Under the pieces are notes generated by a model. It had not been told where the DNA came from. It saw only the letters and a program-made list of their open reading frames with translations, and did not search any database. The position numbers and the translations under genes were made by a program. Positions 6,522 through 9,098 of a stretch of DNA of 9,098 bases are shown here, piece after piece (within the stretch, counting starts at the first letter, position 1; each line of letters begins with the position of its first letter). Source of the DNA: Candidatus Phaeomarinibacter sp. (GTDB taxonomy: Bacteria; Pseudomonadota; Alphaproteobacteria; CGMCC-115125); NCBI GenBank assembly GCA_028279995.1, contig JANQMQ010000350.1, positions 1-9,098 on the forward strand, in the 5' to 3' direction.

Positions 6522-6791
6522 CTATTTAGTCTCGTGATTGATCGCGAATAGGCGCTCGTGTGCATCTTCAACTAATCCGTAACTGGGCCGCGCCAGATCC
6601 TCATCCCAACCAAGGGCTCGGCCGTCAGATGATGTTGGGACCATCTTTTTCAGCCGATGACTGTTTTCTGATCGATAAGATGCACGCACTCGTTCCCAGA
6701 GCCCTACATGAACCGTAAACACTGTGGTTGAGAGAGTATCAGCTCTACTAGTTTCCTGGTTGTTCCCGGTCTTCCACCTTGCCCGGTTCAC
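6522..6791 (-). CDS. Doubtful small open reading frame, 89 codons
   Basis: An open frame starting with GTG at 6791 and ending at 6522. There is no Shine-Dalgarno before the GTG. The C-terminal half (after an internal Met near residue 50, MVPTSSDGRALGWDEDL onward) has a protein-like mix of acidic and aliphatic residues, but I recognise no family. It lies directly downstream of the peroxiredoxin gene on the same strand, beginning about 20 bp after its stop, so it would be read if that operon is not terminated. It may be a small hypothetical gene, the remnant of a decayed one, or chance. Confidence 0.2.
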   Translation of the reverse strand: MNRARWKTGNNQETSRADTLSTTVFTVHVGLWERVRASYRSENSHRLKKMVPTSSDGRALGWDEDLARPSYGLVEDAHERLFAINHETK

Positions 6792-6801
6792 CCGGAGAGT
6801 A

Positions 6802-6822
6802 CCGCCTCGTCTCTAGAGGCGG
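6802..6822 (-). repeat. Hairpin over the peroxiredoxin stop codon
   Basis: CCGCCTC (6802-6808) and GAGGCGG (6816-6822) form a 7-bp perfect stem with a 7-nt loop that includes the TAG stop codon (6815-6813 on minus). The minus-strand sequence after the stem is TACTCTCC, not a T-run, so this is at best a weak or factor-assisted transcript end. Confidence 0.35.
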
Positions 6823-7325
6823 ACATCTCCACGCGCGGGATAGTCGGTCTCGACTGCAAAATCGATGGCCAGGAGAATTTCATCCAGTGGGGGTCGGCCA
6901 AATGGGCTGTTCTGGGTGGAGGCATAGAACAGCTCTCCTTCCGGGCGCACCAGAAAGAGGCCTGGTTCACTGAACTGGGCCGGTGTCTTTTCATTTCCGG
7001 TTGAAACGTAAAGGCGCCACTCGCGGGCGTCTTCTAGGGTCAGGCCATAGCCAAGTGTGAGATGATCCAATCCCCAAGCGCCTGGGGTGCGCGCGGCACG
7101 TGCCTCGTCGTCTGTCGACACGGCCACAACACTCAAACCGCGCGATGTGAATTCATCCAGCCGCTTGTCCAGGTTGCCAAGCAGTGCTTTGCAGACGGAG
7201 CAATGCACACCCCTGTACACAAGTATCATCGTGAATGTGTCCGGCGTTTGTGCCGCAAGGGACCACTGTCCGCCCTCCAGCAATGGAAAGGTCAGATCGG
7301 GAGCCTGGCTGCGGGGCAAAATCAT
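6813..7325 (-). CDS. Peroxiredoxin-like (AhpC/TSA-type redoxin) protein
   Basis: A 170-residue cytoplasmic thioredoxin-fold protein of the AhpC/TSA-like class, which reduces peroxides or acts as a thiol-disulfide protein. The N-terminal SQAPDLTFPLLEGGQWSL (6-23) is the usual strand region. The active site is VYRGVHCSVCKALL (36-49) with a CxxC pair, Cys42 and Cys45; this is the arrangement of the 'peroxiredoxin-like' YRGxWCPxC subgroup, with histidine in place of tryptophan. Further family blocks are LSVVAVSTDD (64-73) and the FSEPGLFLVRPEGELFY stretch (118-134). The ATG at 7325 is preceded by AAAGGA 7 nt upstream. It follows the MFS transporter gene by 53 bp on the same strand, so it is probably the third gene of that operon. 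True peroxidase activity is likely but unproven, since the canonical PxxxT/SxxC motif is not present in full. Confidence 0.92.
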   Translation of the reverse strand: MILPRSQAPDLTFPLLEGGQWSLAAQTPDTFTMILVYRGVHCSVCKALLGNLDKRLDEFTSRGLSVVAVSTDDEARAARTPGAWGLDHLTLGYGLTLEDAREWRLYVSTGNEKTPAQFSEPGLFLVRPEGELFYASTQNSPFGRPPLDEILLAIDFAVETDYPARGDVRL

Positions 7326-7378
7326 GATGGAATCCTTTCACTGTAAGAGGTGTGTGGTGATGTGTGGGGTCCGCACCC

Positions 7379-8587
7379 TCATCCGATGAGGGACCCATGG
7401 CTCACGAAGGGGCGCGCACGCACCCACAGAATGAGAAGGCCCGCGACAATGCCGATGCCGACCAGCGCCAAGGCCGTGGGCACACCCGACATGCTGGCTG
7501 TAACGCCCGCCAGAAGTCCAAATGCGGCAGGGATTAGTTGGAAGACCATGCTGAAGGCCGCCATTGTCTGGCCCCTGTGGGCATCGTCAGACAGGTGCTG
7601 CAGCAGGACGCTGACGGACGTACTGCCGAACCCAAGACCTACGCCACACAGGGCGAGCAGCAAGCCACCCAGGGCAACACTCGATGCAAAGGCAATCAGG
7701 CCTGTGGCAACACCCAGGCAGATGCCGACCAGGATGACACCCCGCCCGAAATGGCGTGTCTTTGAAACCCAGACCTGCGCAGCAAGCGCGCCAAGAAACA
7801 GGCCGCCGCCAAGCCACGAGATGATCGCACCACGCAGCAGTTCGCTGGCGCCGAGGCTCTCGACAAAGTACCGGGGTAGCAAAACCTGCAAGGGCCCCAT
7901 GGCAATGAAGAAAAGAGCTGCGGCAAGAAGTGCCTGGAAGATTACCGGCTTCGTCGACAGGTAAAGCCTGAAAGTCCCGCTGAGCTTGGTGCCAGCCTGC
8001 TGTACTTTCCGGGACTGTGCACCCCAGAGCAACAGCATGCCCAGGACATGCAGAGCAACGATCGTCGCACTGAGCCCCGTCCAGCCGATGTGCGACTTTA
8101 TGAAATCGACAATCACCGGCGCGAGGCCGAACCCGAGCACCGTGAGCATTGCGGTCAGTGCCGTTGCGCTTGGCAGCGTTTTTTCATTTGCAATGTCCGC
8201 GAGAAAAGTGAGACGCGCCGGTACCACGAAAGCAAGGCTCGACCCCATCACGAGCGCCAGTGCGATCATGATCGGTGCCCGAAGGTCAGGTGCGACAGAC
8301 AGCGAGACCAGCAGCAATAGCCCCACCAGCGCAATAAGCGAGGCTGCCTGCCCGAGGAAGACCAGTGTCCTGCGGTTGCGGTTGTCCAATGCCTTTCCGG
8401 CAACCGGTGTCAGCACACCAATGGGCAGGAAGATGCAGAAGAAGACAATGCCCGTAAAACTCGGCGAGTCGACAAAGCTGCCACTCAGCAGGATCATTGA
8501 ATAGTGAAACATGTTGGCGGGAAGAAGCGTGAGGACGGTGTTGCCGAAATAGGCCGCGAGCCCGCTGCGTTGTGATCTGCCTGTCAT
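7379..8587 (-). CDS. MFS family transporter, probable exporter
   Basis: A 402-residue inner-membrane protein of the major facilitator superfamily, the usual size, with about twelve hydrophobic segments in two halves separated by a basic/polar loop near residues 190-210. The loop between helices 2 and 3 has the motif-A pattern GKALDNRNRR (64-73). The overall look (TPVAGKALDNRNRR, FGSTSVSVLLQHLSDDAHRGQ) resembles MFS_3/EntS-like exporters, so efflux by proton antiport is the best guess; the substrate is unknown. The frame also has a TTG at 8599, but the ATG at 8587 overlaps the stop of the upstream oxidoreductase as ATGA (8587-8584), with GGGA upstream, so I chose it. This overlap implies translational coupling. 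The peroxiredoxin gene follows 53 bp downstream. Confidence 0.94.
   Translation of the reverse strand: MTGRSQRSGLAAYFGNTVLTLLPANMFHYSMILLSGSFVDSPSFTGIVFFCIFLPIGVLTPVAGKALDNRNRRTLVFLGQAASLIALVGLLLLVSLSVAPDLRAPIMIALALVMGSSLAFVVPARLTFLADIANEKTLPSATALTAMLTVLGFGLAPVIVDFIKSHIGWTGLSATIVALHVLGMLLLWGAQSRKVQQAGTKLSGTFRLYLSTKPVIFQALLAAALFFIAMGPLQVLLPRYFVESLGASELLRGAIISWLGGGLFLGALAAQVWVSKTRHFGRGVILVGICLGVATGLIAFASSVALGGLLLALCGVGLGFGSTSVSVLLQHLSDDAHRGQTMAAFSMVFQLIPAAFGLLAGVTASMSGVPTALALVGIGIVAGLLILWVRARPFVSHGSLIG
8584..8587 (-). other. ATGA stop/start overlap coupling oxidoreductase and transporter
   Basis: The minus-strand bases ATGA serve as the transporter start (ATG, 8587-8585) and the oxidoreductase stop (TGA, 8586-8584). 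It decides the transporter start and shows that the two genes share a transcript. Confidence 0.85.
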
Positions 8588-9098
8588 GCGCCATCCCAAC
8601 GAAGGACGATTTTTCCCTTTGTGCGCCCGGTTTCCAGATGCGTGTAACCAGCGACGACGTCCTTCATCGGCAGGTCATGCTCCACGATGGGTTTGATCTG
8701 CCCCTTGGCGACCTTGTCGATGATGTGCTGAATGCCTGCTTCGCTTGGCTGGCAGATGGACCAGGCGAATTTGCACCCTCTCATTCCGTTCCAGACCTTC
8801 TTGCGGAGAACACGACCTGCAGCTCTCAGTCCACCAAGCACCAGTCCGTGCCGGTCTGTGTAAGGCATCATCTGGTGGACAATGGACACATACCCGCCGC
8901 CTCGCTTCACCAAACGGGCCGTCGCGTTTTCGTGCTCCCCGCCCAGGGTGTCATAGGCATAGTCGACGTCACGCACCTCGCGCCGATAGTCGCTGTCGGC
9001 GTAGTTGATGACGGTGTCCGCACCAAGGTCTTTGACCCAAACAGCATTTGACGGGCCGCATGTGGTTGTCACGCGCATGCCCAGTGCGTGGGCCCACT
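8584..9098 (-). CDS. Medium-chain dehydrogenase/reductase, NAD(P)H:quinone oxidoreductase-like (5' part cut by window edge)
   Basis: The C-terminal 170 residues of an MDR superfamily oxidoreductase; the frame stays open upstream of the Met at 9078 (WAHALGMRVTTTCG), so the gene begins beyond base 9098. The visible part covers the second half of the Rossmann domain: RVTTTCG, then VKDLGADTVINYAD, a standard MDR block, then DVDYAYDTLGG. It ends with the typical KGQIKPIVEHDLP and HLETGRTKGKIVL, found in quinone oxidoreductase/zinc-type alcohol dehydrogenase C-termini. The N-terminal catalytic domain, where zinc ligands would be, is not in the window, so zinc dependence is undecided. It is the upstream gene of a tightly coupled operon with the MFS transporter and peroxiredoxin. 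Reduction of a quinone, enone or similar electrophile with NADPH is the family expectation. Confidence 0.93.
   Translation of the reverse strand, partial: WAHALGMRVTTTCGPSNAVWVKDLGADTVINYADSDYRREVRDVDYAYDTLGGEHENATARLVKRGGGYVSIVHQMMPYTDRHGLVLGGLRAAGRVLRKKVWNGMRGCKFAWSICQPSEAGIQHIIDKVAKGQIKPIVEHDLPMKDVVAGYTHLETGRTKGKIVLRWDGA

Larger units (their letters stand above)
6365..6812. other. AT-richer intergenic region upstream of the amidase
   Basis: About 450 bp between the amidase 5' end and the peroxiredoxin 3' end. By hand count, bases 6361-6540 are about 46% GC, against about 57-63% in sampled lines of the kinase and transporter genes. Apart from the amidase promoter candidate and the doubtful open frame at 6522-6791, I see no gene, RNA or repeat of note. 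Confidence 0.5.

Noticed and set aside
7986..8504. Plus-strand open frame of 172 codons
   Set aside because: Antisense to the MFS transporter; no membrane or other domain pattern of its own.
1..9098. CRISPR array, toxin-antitoxin pair or phage-defence system
   Set aside because: No regularly spaced repeats and no gene with the relevant domains; the genes present are metabolic, sensory and transport genes.

Overview
The window looks like chromosomal DNA of a Gram-negative, probably alphaproteobacterial, organism. The main pointer is a membrane histidine kinase whose H-box region resembles the PdhS/DivJ/PleC-type kinases of that class. Moderate-to-high GC and the abundance of acyl-CoA and redox enzymes fit, but the genus cannot be read from the sequence. 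There are eight protein genes, two of them cut by the window edges. I see no rRNA, convincing tRNA, CRISPR array, insertion sequence or phage gene.

Left part (1-1541): two crotonase-fold (enoyl-CoA hydratase/isomerase) genes are divergently transcribed from a 90-bp gap. The left one is cut by the edge. The right one is complete and carries an isomerase-type glutamate instead of the two hydratase glutamates. Both probably act on CoA thioesters in fatty-acid or related catabolism. A hairpin near 1377-1410 lies between the rightward crotonase and the leftward diiron gene.

Centre-left (1542-4295): a ferritin-like diiron carboxylate protein (minus strand) and a six-helix membrane sensor histidine kinase (plus strand) are divergent across about 220 bp. 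That gap holds a perfect 14-bp palindrome, the best operator candidate in the window. No response regulator is next to the kinase.

Centre-right (4296-6812): an amidase-signature hydrolase gene (minus strand) is flanked on both sides by roughly 390 and 450-470 bp without a convincing gene. The right flank is visibly more AT-rich than the neighbouring genes. This could be an independently acquired cassette, but no mobility gene or end repeat is visible.

Right part (6813-9098): a minus-strand operon runs medium-chain (zinc-type/quinone-type) oxidoreductase (cut by the right edge), then an MFS transporter joined by a 4-base ATGA stop/start overlap, then, 53 bp on, a peroxiredoxin-like thiol protein. 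Co-transcription suggests a shared role in handling a reactive or toxic small molecule (reduction, export, peroxide/thiol defence); this is inference.

I do not find a clear undescribed system. The items most worth following are the palindrome between the diiron protein and the kinase, the unassigned diiron oxidase-like enzyme, and the oxidoreductase-exporter-peroxiredoxin operon.
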